From contig NC_133501.1 of assembly GCF_025370935.1 (NCBI RefSeq), positions 3,910,565 to 3,974,564 on the forward strand: DNA of 64,000 nt. Direction: 5' to 3'. Shown here one piece after another: positions 42,201 to 53,900 of the stretch. The stretch is from Choristoneura fumiferana. Its lineage: Eukaryota > Arthropoda > Insecta > Lepidoptera > Tortricidae. Numbering within the stretch: the first letter of the stretch is position 1; each line of letters begins with the position of its first letter. The position numbers and the translations under genes are program-made. The notes beneath the pieces were generated by a model. It ran no database searches, was not told the origin of the DNA, and worked only from the letters and a program-made list of their open reading frames with translations.

Positions 42201-45200
42201 ATTGTGATCATTGACGAATAACTTTGATTACTTGGTAGCCACTTAAGTAACCTAATTAACATAAACTATATTTTACTTACGCAAAGATGGGAAGAGTTCA
42301 TCCTAAAAAATAAAAACAAAATTAGGTTGCCATACAACATTCAATACATTTACATTACATACACATAACATTAGGTCGGCCATTCTCATTTCATTGTGCA
42401 CCTGTCTCATGAAACGTACCGTTTTTCCCGCACTCCTGACACGGTTTTTAGACTGAGTGCACACGGTAATTAAATGGCAGGCAGCCATCCTTTTTCTAGA
42501 GGTGCACTCAGTTTCAGTGCCGTGTCGATTTTGCATGACAAAGAAACGGTAAAATGAGAAAAACCGAGGTGCACTACAGCATTTTTTGACATGTCTTAAA
42601 TTTAATGTGATTTTCTACCTATCATGGAAATAAATTACATTACATCGTTTGCTTGGTCATTTGCAAAAAATATGCACCCTTCATGAGTCCCAAACTTTTG
42701 TATGGAAAAATATTTCTCAGGTTCGTTACATTTAAAAACATTCATACTAAAATGTAACAAAACTGAAATGTATTAAATATAATGACCCGGATAACTCACG
42801 TCTTAAATCGAGTTTAGCTCGACATGTTTCGGGCTAATCCGTAGCCCTTCGTCTTCGGAGCAACGCGACTCAGCGGCTGCTGCAACACGCGCACCAGCCG
42901 CTGAGTGAGTGAGTGAGTGTGTTTGAGTGCGCGTGTTGCAGCAGCCGCTGAGTCGCGTTGCTCCGAAGACGAAGGGCTACGGATTAGCCCGAAACATGTC
43001 GAGCTAAACTCGATTTAAGACGTGGTTTATCCGGGTCATTATATTTAATATGGGTGAGTTTCACGGTAGTTTCATGTTCAAAACTGAAATGGATATTTGG
43101 TACATTTTGATGTCCCAAAATGTTGTATAGAAAAATATTTCTCAGGTGCGTTACGTTCATAGAAATGACATGGAACAATAACGAACTGAGATGGAAAATT
43201 TGTGACATATTTTCTCTTGTATGAGGTTCCAGTGTAGAAATGATTCTGAGTAAGCCTAAAAAAAACAATTTTCTGAAAAGACATATTCTCTTATATGGAA
43301 GGTTCCAATGTAGAAATGATTCTGAATAAGATAAGCCCGAAAAAAATTAAAGGTACATCCAACAGCCACCGCTTTGTCAAGATTTGGCGCACTAAGAACC
43401 TCGACCTCTTGTAAACCGTTTAGCTCAGTGGTAAGAGAACCTGACTACGAAACTTGAGGTCTCAGGTTCGATCACCGGTCGGGGCAAATATTTGTATGAA
43501 AAATACTTTTTTTTTCTGGAGTCTTGAGTGTTTAAGTATGTATCTATCTATTAATGTACTGTTTATTCATTGCCTAGTACGGTCAAGGACTTTAAGTCAT
43601 GATCGAGCCACCATGGAACCATTTCGCAGTAGGTGAACGTCATAGTGACATCGCATTAAGTAACAAGGAGAATTGAAATGACTTTTCCTTTTAAAAGTTT
43701 CCATGGTGACTCAGGAATTGAAGTCCTTGACCGTACATACCTGTAACAAACTTAATAAACTAACCCAGCGGATAAGACATCCAGATTATATCCCTATCCC
43801 GTGGGAATATCGGGATAAAAAGTAGCCTATGTGTTATTCCAGATGTACAGTAGCTACATACCAAATTTTACTACCGCGTTTTAATGTGAATACACACACA
43901 CACATAGTCACAAAATTGTACAATTACTCATTTTTTTATTCGACTTGATAACGAGCAAGGTGTCTCCTGATGGTATGAGATTACCACGCCCATAGACACC
44001 AGCAAACTAGTAGGTAGTAAGTATATTAAAAAGCTTACCGTAGTTTCGGTGTACGTGGGCACGTACGTCGTCCTGTAGGCTCCATTCCAAGTCGATAGTT
44101 GTACTTTTCCGATTATATCGTAGATCTGCTGCTTGGAACCGGAAAAATCTAAAAATAAAAGAAAATTACTGTTTAACATTTGCTTTCTGTACAGACCTCT
44201 TCAGGCACACTGGGCACGTGCCCATGGGCCCTGCGATGCATTGGGGCCCCCTACTACCTACTCCATAACCGCGCTCGGTTTGCGCTAAGTGTTGCCCCCT
44301 GCGCAGAGCTTTGTCCTATTATGTTCCATGTGTCCCATGATATTTTGGGCATTACCATCTACCATTGCACCCTGCAGGGCTACTACGAAACTCGAAAACT
44401 CGAAGTACGTGTCGTGCGGTCCCTCTGACACTTATACTATTTAAAAGAGAGCGAGAGGGACGGTACGATACGAACTTCGAGTTTCGAGTTTGTAGTAGCC
44501 CTGCTGAGTTTATCTCTCCGATTTCAACAAAAATTTGGTAGGTAGGGTAGGTAGACTCAGACCATGATTCCGAGCTGGGAGAAACAGGATCTCCAGATGT
44601 GTCCCCAAAATATTGTATGGACTCGCTGCTTTAATTTGATAGTGACACAACTCAAAATTCTAGGGCAGTACATTTTAAATATGTCACTATTCGAATAAAG
44701 TTAAATTTTAACGCTCCCTTTATTTTGAATTGTGTTACTAATGTCCGTTTTGATACGAATTTTTCTTACTAATTCGTAACAAGCTTCCAACTAGGAATCA
44801 TGGACTGAGTCTACCTACCAAATTTTGTAGAAATCGGAGAGATAAACTCAAGGTACAATAGTAGATAGAAATGCCCTTTTTAGGGCTCCGTAGCCAAAAT
44901 GGCAAAAATGGAACCCATATAGTTTCGCCATGTCTGTCTGTCTGTCCGTCCGTCCGCGTCTTTGCTCAGGGACTATTTATGCTAGAAAGCTGTAATTTTT
45001 CATGGATATAATATGAAAACTATGCCGACAAAAATGGTACATAAATATTCAAAAAAACAATTTTTTTTAGGGTAGGTACCTCCCATAGACGTAGTGGGGG
45101 TGATTTTTTTTCGTATCCACCCTATAGTGTGGGGTATTGTTGGATAGGTCCTTTAAAAACCATTAGGGGGTTGCTAAGACGATTTTATGATTCAGTGGTT

Positions 45201-47543
45201 TGTTTGCGAAATATTTGAAGTTTAAAGTGCAATTTTCATTAAAATCGAGCGTCCCCCCCTCTATATCTAAACCGGTGGGTGGAAAATTTAAAAAAAAAAA
45301 CGGAATTTGAATTTGAATTTTACAATATTATAATGGCAACACTAGTGTTGACGTTTTATGTTAAGTAATAAGGTTTTGGTGTAGTTTGGTTGCAAGTGTG
45401 TGCGTGCCACTGTGTTAGCACACGGATTGGTGTAGTTTGACCGCCTCACTTTGTTGTTCGCAGCGACCTGTCTTTAGTTTTTATTTGATCTGAGACCTTT
45501 AACTGAGAAATGAGTAAAAAAAAAACACACAGTGTGAAGGAAAGGAGCGGATACGATGGGCACTGGGAGAGGTGACTCTATTATTTATTATTGTCTATTA
45601 TTATCTATTCGGTGGTGCGCCACTAGGCCCTGTTTCCATTCAAACTTACCTGGGAATTGCTTGTTTTTGTTGTATTTCGACAAGGCGACGAGGTATTCTG
45701 AGAAAAAAGTAAATTAATAATACTTATATACTTGTTATATTATCATTGACATTGTCAATTTTTTTATTATTTTTACATACGTAAACACACACGTGGATAT
45801 GCTGAATATTTACTTAAAAAAACATTGTGTAGGAGCGTCGTATTTATTGTTGTTTACAGGAACCGATATTTTACTATATGTTCCTGTTACACAGTAGGTA
45901 CAAAGTCATGACATGAAATAACTATATTTTTATTATTTTAATCATATCATTGCACCATCATTACAGGATACTTATCATTATATAGGTAAGTATTTACCAT
46001 CCAAAGCATAGCGCCCAACTGAAAAGAAAAAATTAAAATTAAAATAACTAATTTTACGTACAATAACGTGACTATTATGATAGGATAAATTATTGTTAAC
46101 TTGTAATTTAATTTCGCGGGATGAACTGCCTATTTTACTCGGGTATGTATGGATGCGTCAAATTATTATTAAATTCGGCTCAGTAGCTTTAGACAGCTAT
46201 GCACAAGTTTCAGAACCTTATCAGAAATGTAGCAATGTAGGAAGTTTCCGGAAACTTTCAGGAAAATTAAATGAGTAGGTATATTTTTTAACATGTTAAG
46301 AATATTATTATGAAGACAAGTAGATTTTAATAAGGCAAGCTGTTGAAACAACTAAAAAACCATGTATCTAGTCAGTTCTTGATCTGATTTTATTGTTGAC
46401 TAAAGTCAAGTTTCTGTTGGGAAAAATTTATCAACTTAAGAAGGTGGTGAGTAAACAAGTCTTATTTATTGTATACTACGCGCTGGCAGACTCCTTGATC
46501 AATTACGGGTTAAACGTTCACGGCCGCACCTTCAGTACCTACATAAAGAATGTAGAAAATTTACAAACCAGAATAGTAAAAATATTTAGGGTAGTAAAAA
46601 ATATGTGTGATGATTAAATTGAGTTATTTCCAGTTCCAGTCGAGATGAAAATTAAGTATCTGATTTCTTTAGAAAACTATTATTTAAATGAATATAAATG
46701 TCCCGTAACTAATAAAATACAACACGAGGAGGGTACGAGAGGGTAAATTAATAGAGCCTCCAGCAGCCAATGATTACGGGTAAAGGTTAAATAAATATTT
46801 AGTGCCGAGTCTGTTTAACGAAATAGGGTGGTTAAGAGACAAACCTTAAATGTAGTAAACCGGTCCTAAAAAAGGGACGGAAAATAAACCTTTTAGAAAA
46901 AATATGTAAAAAATGTAAGTAGGTATTTTGTGCATGTTAGTTTTTAGGTGTGAACTGTTTTGTATGGTGGATGCTTCAATAAATGTATTGAACGTTTTAT
47001 CGTCAACAAACTGGTAACAGTTTGGCGATACCAAAATTTAGTGTATTAGCATGTGCCGTTTGATTAAATAAAAAAAAAGAAAGAATTTTTCGAAACTTTC
47101 GTAGTTGAGTTATTTCACGGAAATTTTGATTCAAGATAAATTCTGCTCTTTGACTCCCTTTGAACAGCGACCAATATTATGAAAATATTTCTCAAGCACA
47201 CTTCAAAAATCTTGAAAAATCTTTATAGATGTTTTGTCAGTGTATATGTAGGTAAGTCAGCACCAGTACCCATACTAAGTATACTAGTTCAATGGTGTAT
47301 GCAAAGATTCCAATTAACTAAAGACTACAAGTACATAACTGTGGCCCAACCCTTATCTTTTTGGCACAATGCGCGTGTCCAGCCGTGGGATGTAGGTATA
47401 AAAGATAAATCTACAAAAAAAAACAATAAATTTACTCACGTGCTCGCTGCTGGCTTTCAAATATAACACATGACACAGCGACGACTGTAAGAAAAAAAAT
47501 AAGCAAAAATAAAAAAATATGTTACGAGTATCAGAGTAGCCAT
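33283..47543 (-). CDS. Micro-exon secreted protein, unit B (about 15 exons)
   Basis: Unrecognised family. Exons in order: 47440-47543, 45998-46018, 45650-45697, 44039-44148, 42281-42302, 42104-42127, 40768-40815, 39835-39876, 37550-37594, 36947-36967, 36506-36553, 35823-35999, 34727-34780, 33357-33407 and a tentative end 33283-33299. Every exon has AG/GT borders. Most are 21, 24, 42, 45, 48, 51, 54 or 177 nt, phase 1-1. Joined they give about 276 residues, if one extra T in exon 1 is removed. Predicted layout: signal peptide; helical region (LGRYALDE, YLVALSKYNKNKQFP, QIYDIIGKVQLSTWN); hydrophobic Gly-rich middle (KLIGGLYDAFALFV, GRGVGGVINILIPG, LGDLFSN, LSIAIGKIFVC); Cys/Tyr-rich domain (FLCYQDYLSKYGYNDIASCS); Lys-rich end. 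Secretion or membrane insertion is inferred. Function unknown. Confidence 0.68.
33357..33407 (-). CDS. Unit B exon 14 (51 nt)
   Basis: KDYTKWTSQDLKEFTFS, phase 1-1. Counterpart of 47963-48013. Confidence 0.72.
33850..34070 (+). mobile_element. RTE-type LINE 3' end
   Basis: Ends GGGGAGGCCTGTGCCCATCA, then GTGGGACGTATATAGGCTGG and (GAT)n, the 3' tail typical of lepidopteran RTE-like elements. A reverse fragment of the same family lies at 37700-37990. Intron of unit B. Confidence 0.75.
34541..34564. repeat. (CT)n microsatellite
   Basis: An uninterrupted CT run, followed by a short GGTTAGGTTAGGTTA at about 34600. Confidence 0.85.
34727..34780 (-). CDS. Unit B exon 13 (54 nt)
   Basis: VTEKLIYERVTDVASLIE, phase 1-1. 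Counterpart of 49181-49234. Confidence 0.72.
35823..35999 (-). CDS. Unit B exon 12 (177 nt, Cys/Tyr-rich domain)
   Basis: HFLCYQDYLSKYGYNDIASC, then SSASEILEFYKVKNATQQAP and FINEYTKGKGVESLS. Phase 1-1. The counterpart at 52386-52565 shares the CxxDYLSxYGYxDIxxCSS core, EFY, and INEYTKGKGV. Confidence 0.78.
36142..36304. mobile_element. MITE, AGATAGTTCAACTCAGTTG ends
   Basis: Inverted ends AGATAGTTCAACTCAGTTG and CAACTGAGTTGAACTATCT, with inner GCCCTATGTGT arms. Confidence 0.85.
36506..36553 (-). CDS. Unit B exon 11 (48 nt)
   Basis: LSIAIGKIFVCTLGPD, phase 1-1. Counterpart of 53281-53327. Confidence 0.7.
36947..36967 (-). CDS. Unit B exon 10 (21 nt)
   Basis: LGDLFSN, phase 1-1. Counterpart of 53764-53783. 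Confidence 0.68.
36990..37280. repeat. Intronic repeat shared with 41140-41530 and 57655-58060
   Basis: Shared blocks: TACGGTATTTGACTTTTT-like, GGTTTGAAATCCAAGATTAG, TAGCGCCATACTTGCTGCAT and TTTCTCTTCGCTAAACA. Present in introns of units B and A. Either a dispersed element or an old intron duplication. Confidence 0.6.
37550..37594 (-). CDS. Unit B exon 9 (45 nt)
   Basis: GRGVGGVINILIPG, phase 1-1, acceptor TTTCTAG, donor GTAAGT. Counterpart of 55544-55587. Confidence 0.72.
37700..37990 (-). mobile_element. RTE-type fragment (reverse)
   Basis: Contains the complement of GGAATTACATTTGAAATTTA and CTCACGATAATAAATTTC, as in 33850-34070. Confidence 0.55.
38329..38452. mobile_element. MITE, CTGTACTATAATTTAACCC ends
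   Basis: Terminal inverted repeats of about 28 bp (CTGTACTATAATTTAACCCA and complement). Confidence 0.85.
38529..38665. mobile_element. Mariner-type MITE with TA duplication
   Basis: Arms of about 60 bp start CAGTCAAGGGCAAAGATATC and are flanked by TA on both sides. Near-perfect palindrome with CGGCCAAAGTT and GTGTATACA blocks. Confidence 0.88.
38820..39480. repeat. Degenerate motif field with CCTAACCTAACC runs
   Basis: Short motifs GGCAAAATATCATTTG, TTGGCATAAT as in 2240-2930, around three repeats of TTTTCTGGTAGCAGT with AACCTAACCTAACC at 39115-39190. Confidence 0.55.
39835..39876 (-). CDS. Unit B exon 8 (42 nt)
   Basis: LIGGLYDAFALFV, hydrophobic, phase 1-1. Identical at 56365-56406. Positional counterpart of 56198-56242. 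Confidence 0.7.
40768..40815 (-). CDS. Unit B exon 7 (48 nt)
   Basis: DSLGNVKKLLADVGYI, phase 1-1, amphipathic helix-like. Confidence 0.7.
   Translation of the reverse strand, partial: TPSVMLRSFLRMLAI
42104..42127 (-). CDS. Unit B exon 6 (24 nt)
   Basis: IFANGLP, phase 1-1, acceptor TTTACAG, donor GTAAAA. Confidence 0.65.
42281..42302 (-). CDS. Unit B exon 5 (22 nt)
   Basis: DELFPSL, phase 0 to 1, acceptor TTTTTAG, donor GTAAGT. Confidence 0.65.
42777..43076. mobile_element. Palindromic MITE (CTCGACATGTTTCGGGCTA family)
   Basis: Full-length palindrome with a (GTGA)n centre at about 42904-42917. The copy-2 version at 59152-59422 lacks part of the right arm. Confidence 0.85.
43417..43580 (+). 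mobile_element. tRNA-derived SINE, truncated
   Basis: GTTTAGCTCAGTGGTAAGAG (A-box) and CAGGTTCGATC (B-box), followed by the GAGTCTTGAGTGTTTAAG body. Confidence 0.75.
44039..44148 (-). CDS. Unit B exon 4 (110 nt)
   Basis: DFSGSKQQIYDIIGKVQLS, then TWNGAYRTTYVPTYTETT, phase 1 to 0, donor GTAAGC. The copy at 61497-61606 differs at three residues (G to D, Q to L, T to N). Confidence 0.72.
44365..44505. mobile_element. MITE, GGGCTACTACGAAACTCGAA family
   Basis: Near-complete copy with inverted ends CAGGGCTACTACGAAACTCG and CTCGAAGT. Copy 2 at 61832-61965. Confidence 0.82.
44876..45300 (+). mobile_element. GGGTTCCG element, 3'-truncated
   Basis: Third copy of the 4866-5518 family. The distal inverted end is missing. 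Confidence 0.7.
45650..45697 (-). CDS. Unit B exon 3 (48 nt)
   Basis: YLVALSKYNKNKQFP, phase 1-1, donor GTAAGT. Identical exon at 63104-63151. Confidence 0.72.
45998..46018 (-). CDS. Unit B exon 2 (21 nt)
   Basis: LGRYALD, phase 1-1. Acceptor TTTTCAG, donor GTAAAT. Identical exon at 63439-63459. Confidence 0.7.
46393..46860 (+). mobile_element. LINE relic (RT C-terminal region)
   Basis: The frame VLFIVYYALADSLINYGLNV, then HGRTF.TYIKN...LQTRIVK is the conserved post-RT motif of lepidopteran Jockey/CR1-type LINEs. It decays by stops after 46617. In intron 1 of unit B. Confidence 0.7.
47440..47543 (-). CDS. Unit B exon 1 (signal peptide, one extra T)
   Basis: ATG 47543 in ACAATGG context, as in unit C, reads MATLILVTYFFIFAYFF, then shifts by one base in a T8 run before VVAVSCVIFESQQRA. 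Either an assembly indel, or the T-tract with TTACAG is an acceptor and 47440-47484 is a 45-nt internal exon. Confidence 0.5.
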
Positions 47544-47848
47544 TGTAGTGGCTAAAATTTTACGTAATTTTAGCAATAAAAATAAATATCTTGAGGAAGT
47601 TCCACGAGTGTAAGCGTATTAGCACACAATAGGTACAAAAGAAACGCAACTGAATTTCGGCGTGATTGCTTATACAACCGAATTTCGGTTGAGCGCTAAC
47701 CGAATTTCCGCAGCTGATCACACCAATCGTGACATGTTGGCAAATGAATTGCTAGTAATTGAAAAGACTGCGTACGTAATCACGCCAAATTTTCGTTTCG
47801 TAAATTCCACGCTTATCGTGTGTTATTTGAGCCAAACATAACCGAAAT

Positions 47849-47916
47849 TCAGCCACATATCTTCGGCACTGTGGGTTTAGTTAGACACGAGATTGCTATT
47901 TCGTAAGATTTCTGTG
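47849..47916 (-). CDS. Unit A last exon (68 nt, stop)
   Basis: Acceptor CTTGTAG|CA. TQKSYEIAISCLTKPTVPKI, then CG-TGA. Its length exactly completes the phase. Confidence 0.5.
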
Positions 47917-50900
47917 CTACAAGTAGATTTTACACACTCCAATACATTAACAAATTACTTACTGTTGATTGCGTATGCTTTAAGGTCTTCGGAACTCCAT
48001 TCATTGCAATCATCTGTAAATAAAAAAGACGATTAATTATAATTTCAACTTCACAAAACACATTTGCTCGCTAATCCTGCCGTGAAGCAGCAGTGCTTGC
48101 ACTGTTGTGTTTCGGCGTAGAGAGTAAGACAGCCGGAGAAATTACTGGCACTTGAGGTATCCCATCTTCGGCCTCTAGGTTGGCAACGCATCTGCAATAC
48201 CCCTGGTGTTGTAGTTGTTTATGGGCGGTGGTGATCTCTTACCATCAGGAGACCCACTTGGTCGTTTGCCATCCAGTTGAATAAAAAAAAAAAAACACAT
48301 GCTAGTCACTCACGCTATTAATTATACACTTGCATGTGCCAAAGAACAAACAGCAAAGCCTACCTGTGTAACAACCTGTGTAATTGTTGTTATAAATAAA
48401 TGTTTTTTTTTCATTCTTCTTTCTTTTCAAAGCGGCGATGGAGTACCAGCCACACCTCTTAAGTTCGTTGTTCGAAGATTTGTCAGTAATTTATTGAATC
48501 AGGCGTTACTTTGCGGAGGTCCATATCAATGAACTAAAATAATTTCCTTGCTCACCCGCGACCTTACGATAGCTAAGCTTATGCAAAATATGCGTGTTCA
48601 TGCAGTTCCTCCACCTCCACACTGTAAGAACACACACAAATCACACAAACCCATCTATCACCACCACCACACTACACTGACGCGTTTCGAACTCAAACAG
48701 AGCTCATTTTCAGAGTGACACAACCGTACACCATGCTACAGTTGTTAGACTAACGAACCACAACCACCGTTTTAACTTGTCACTGTAACTCCCCAAGTAC
48801 CCACATACGTTTTATGAAACAAAACAAAACTACCCCACAAATTATTTAATAAAAATTTTAACCGTCCTTCAAACTACCTTGATTTTTTATTTATTACGGT
48901 TGTGTCACTCTGAAGATGAGCTCTGTTTGAGTTCGAAACGCGTCAGTGTAGTGTGGTGGTGGTGATAGATGGGTTTGTGTGATTTGTGTGTGTTCTTACA
49001 GTGTGGAGGTGGAGAACTGCATGAACACGCATATTTTGCATAAGCTTAGCTATCGTAAGGTCGCGGGTGAGCAAGGAATTATTTTAGTTCATTGATTTGT
49101 CAGTTCTTCATCGTCAAAGGTTTTCGTTATTAATACGCAGTATTGCCTAATACTTATTTATTGTTAGAATTCATACTTACTGTCCAACATGCCAGCGATG
49201 AGAAGCATGCGTTCGCAGACGATCTTTTCGTTTACTGCAAAGAGAAAATTGAAAAATAATTCATGTGACTATACGTGGCATGCCTGCATGCGTGGTGTGC
49301 CTGAAGACTAGAGTCTTCGACCAGTGTGTGTTGCCAGTGATGACTTATGGCGCTGAGACGTGGTCCTTAACTGTTGGCCTCTTAGATGGGCTCAAAGTCA
49401 CGCAACGAGCTATGGAGAGAGCTATGCTTGGAGTTTCTTTGCGCGATAGAATCCGGAATACGGAAATTCGTCAAAGAACTAAAGTCACTGACATAGCTGG
49501 AATAATATGCAAATTGAAATGGCAATGGGCAGGCCACATCGCTCGAAGAACAGATAACCGTTGGGGGAAAAAGTAGTCGAGTGGCGACCACGAACCGGAA
49601 GACGAAGCGTTGGCAGGCCTCCCACCAGGTGGACTGACGACATCGTGGAGTAGTAGCGGGAAACCGGTGGATGCAAGTGGCAAGTTGTCGTTCATTGTGG
49701 CGTTCTAAGGGGGAGGCCTTTGTCCAGCAGTGGACGTCTTCGGGCTGATGATGATGATGATACGTGGCATGAATAATCATAGAATATAAGATTTTTTATA
49801 ATGATTTATGTTTTTTTTTATTGAGTTCTCTGTACTTTCGAAGAGCAAATAAAATATTTCTATTCTATTTTATTTTAAGACGGACAGACGGACACGTGGT
49901 AGCAATTAGATCTCCGTTTGGAACCTTTGAGCACGGAATCCTAACAACTATCCTAGGCTCGTCCTGCCCAATGTTCTCAATAGATGTTCACATTAGATTT
50001 AGTGGTTCCTGCCCAGCACATTTTAAAAATCACATATTCGAATTTGCCACCTACTGGTTGAAATTTTTAGCAGTTTGCGATTAATTTTGCTCGTTTCTGA
50101 TTGGTTGGAGTATAGGCTTAGCTGATCAGTGGTATGCCACAATGCAAGAATGGCGCGACTTCCAGAAGAGGCAAATTGGACCTCGATTTGTCTTGGTCAT
50201 CTTATATGATTTAAAAATGAGTATTATACCAAATAGAAGCCTAGCAGTTTAAATTAGTGGTAAAGTTTTTATTTTTGCTAAGTAGGATTTAAGTCAACTT
50301 TTAGAATTTTGTACTTTTTAAATCACATTGGGCAGAACCCACCAGATATAGGTCAAATTATTACTTGACTGAAGAAGAGAAAGAAGTACTACTTTTCAAT
50401 TTTATGTACGAATCTATGTTGGTTAGTCTATTTCTTTAGCACACCCTTGAACTTAAAATATTTTTTGATATGAGGTGGTGCATATTATGTATGTATGTAT
50501 GTAAACTCTTTATTGTACAAAAGAAAATTAACTAAATACAACTGACAAACTTTAAGATACTTGTACAAGGCGGACTTATCCCTTTAAGGGATCTCTACCA
50601 GTCAACCTTTGAGTGGATGAGAGGAGAGGAGCAATACGTTAGGGTCATATTAGATACCTTATTACATAATTTACGATAAATTAAATGACACCTCACTGAG
50701 TGTCATTTAATTTATCGTAAATTATGTAATAAGGTATCTAATATGCAGTCAGTTGGGTTTTTTAAATGCTTTTAAAGTTTATTTGTTATAGTAATGGTTT
50801 ATTGACAGTTCGAAAATGTATGTATATTTTATTCCGTTTGATGATTATGTCGAAGATTATCAGTATATTGACCCACAATGTTTCGGTCGTCTCTTTGTTT

Positions 50901-53900
50901 ACGTTTTATTTCTAAGTATGGTCTTTACCTGCAAGAAGCAATTAGTTATTTTATGTTTTTGTTGATTTAAACTTTGTATTACAATAAAACAGCTTTAAAA
51001 TTAAATAAATTAGTTTTTTTATCCAAAAAAGATAAATAAAGAATAAAGTATATTACTAAAGCTTATGCCCAATGTTCTTAATAAATGACAATAATGATAG
51101 GTGACTATGGCAATTCTGCCTAATGTTCTTCAAAAAGAACAAAAGATATTCGACTCCAAAACAGCTCATTCTATCATGTACCTAAATCCTAAACCCTTCT
51201 TGCCTTTAAAACCGAGTTTAACCCTTTACCAGGCGAAGGGATATATTCCTCCCACATCTTATATCGGTTACCGTAGTCAGGTTTTAACTCCAAACCTCCT
51301 ACAAAATATTTTGTCGATCCCTGAAAATAGTATTTTATTATCTTCGTTCACAACACGCTTCTAAATCGCGTAATATATCTTTGGCAGCTGTTTAGATTCA
51401 CTTGAACTCTAATTTCAGTAAACTACGGAGAAATTGGAACACTTTCCTTAATTTCTATGAAACAGAAGTACATAGATCGAACAATTTTTTGATATTTTAT
51501 AGATTTTGAGTGTTGAAAGGTTATTCATGCATTTTCGTGTATGACCAAAATTAGGATGTGGGTTGACATTATCCCATGGCCTTATTAGAGTTTAACTGTG
51601 CGGGAGCTATTCTTCCCATGGCCCGGGAAAATTGTCTTGTCGTGTCATAAAAACTGTTTTTGTATTCAACCTAGAGCGAATTCATGTACCTAGCTGTAAA
51701 ATCTCCTTTTAAAGACTTTCCCTGAAGAATAAGATGTGGGAGGAATATATCCCTTCGCCTGATCAAGAATATAATAAGACAAAATCGAATATGACAGTTA
51801 ATTACTTAGACAGGCGATGGGATAACCGTAACCCACATTTTTATTTCTGATTTAAAGGAACATCTCCGACTTTCGTAAATACATTTTTTACAAGGCGTTA
51901 AATACGGTTGTAACAGTATATTAAGTACGTATGAAGACACGCTAGTTCTAAGGGGCCTGGTAAAGGGTTAAACTTGCAAGAAAAAACGTGCAAGCTGCAT
52001 TACATTGCGAGGCCGTAAAGCCAACGGCCAATCGAACTTCGCAATGTAGGTACTTAATGCAACTCGCGTGATTTTTCTTGCAAGTCTAAACGGCTTAACG
52101 CCTTCATTTCAACAAAAATTGCCTTGGGCAGAACTTACTAACATAAAAGTGTGCTTCATTAAGAGCACTGGGCAGAATCCGGAACTTCCTATAAATGACT
52201 TTGGCAGGACGAGGCTATTTAAATTAGGCGTTTACTTAACTTTATCCAAATTCATAAGCTTTCGTTTGTAATGATAACATTTGATTGATTTTATAAACAT
52301 TATTTTTCTTTATATAAATAAAAAGAATTTCTGGCGGCAAGATGAAGCCATTCATCGATTTAACGTTAAAATTAAAGTCACTCACCAGACAATGCTTTGA
52401 CTCCTTTTCCTTTGGTGTACTCATTGATGTACTTAAATGCTTGTTCCTTGCTGTTTGTGACGTTGTAGAACTCGATGATATCGCTCTTACTGCTGCAGGT
52501 ATCGATGTCATGGTAACCGTACCCGCTAAGGTAATCCTTTTGGCAGATATAGGGGGTGTCATGGCCTAGAAGATTAATATGTCAAATGATGAATTGGTCC
52601 TTACTATGTAGGTTCGTAATTTACTCTTAAATAAATCAATCAACTAGATGGCTCCACATAAAAATGGATCTTGACAGATTGATATACAACGATGTGATCC
52701 TTTGAGGGCTACAATATAAAGTTTAAAGGACATTCTCAAAATGTTGAAATGCTCTAGGAAATTTAAGGGAACTTTCCATTTTGTAAGTTCTCTGTGAAAT
52801 TTTCAAATCAAATACATTAGATTTCATTTGTTACGATCTGGTTTCGTCTCAGATAAGCGTACAGTATTTAAACTTAATTCTGTATAAATATAAATTTAAA
52901 TTCCATCGTATAATTACTTACTACACTGTCAAAATTGAACGATCAAAAATGTATTCTGATGGTATTATGTACCAGATGTTTGTACAACGTGTCACGAATA
53001 TTCTGGACAGTGACAAAAATCTTGAGTAGAGTTGTTTCTCAGGAATGTTTAATAATATAAATTATTTTAATTAGATGAATAAAAAAAATAGTTTGAAAAT
53101 CAAATTTATGTATTTTCCCAAGTATTATATTGTATCAGTAATTTCTCCGTTAATACTGTCGCGTTTAGTATAAGTCTTTGTAGGTAGGTTAGAAATGCCT
53201 TAAAGAACACGTTCTATTCATCTTTAGCCAGAAGGTAGAGACACGCTGTATGAATAAGGTAGAATGTTGTCATAACTAACCTGAGGAGCCGAAATAGCAG
53301 GCGAAGATCTTTCGACGGCGGTCACGACTGAAAATAAAATACTGTTAAATACACACACACCACACACACACACACACACACACCACACACAAAACATCAC
53401 GCCTGTATTCCAAATGGGTAGGCAGAGCACACGAAACGTTACCGCTTCGGAGCCACTTTTAGCAACTGTTTACCTGTTAAATAAAATGTTCAAATTTTGC
53501 CGAAGAGAAAAAAAACGGAAGATCCCTGTGGAAATCTTAGACTTAATCAGGACCTAACCTAACCATGTATCTTGTGCATATATATACTGAGTGTAAGAGA
53601 TTGATTTTCAATACGTTTCCAGAATAACTTTGAATTTGGCACACGCCAACAATTTGCATGTTTAAACGAAAAACTTTTAATGATTATCAAGTCATAAAAT
53701 TTCATGGATAAAAAATATAACAGTAGAATAAATTGCATGAACATTGATAACAAAGATACTTACGGTTATCGAGAAGCTTTCAACTGAAAGAAAAAGAAAA
53801 CTTTCATTACACGTTGATTAGTACATAGTTACCTACATAAGAGGACAGGTGGTGGTAATTAACTTTTTTTATGATATGTAAAGATGATTATTTAAAAAAC

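Larger units (their letters stand above)
39826..46279. repeat. Large duplicated segment, copy 1
   Basis: Matches 56346-64000 base for base over long stretches, apart from scattered SNPs, small indels and transposon insertions. Contains unit B exons 2-8. Copy 2 begins immediately after the N gap. Confidence 0.93.
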
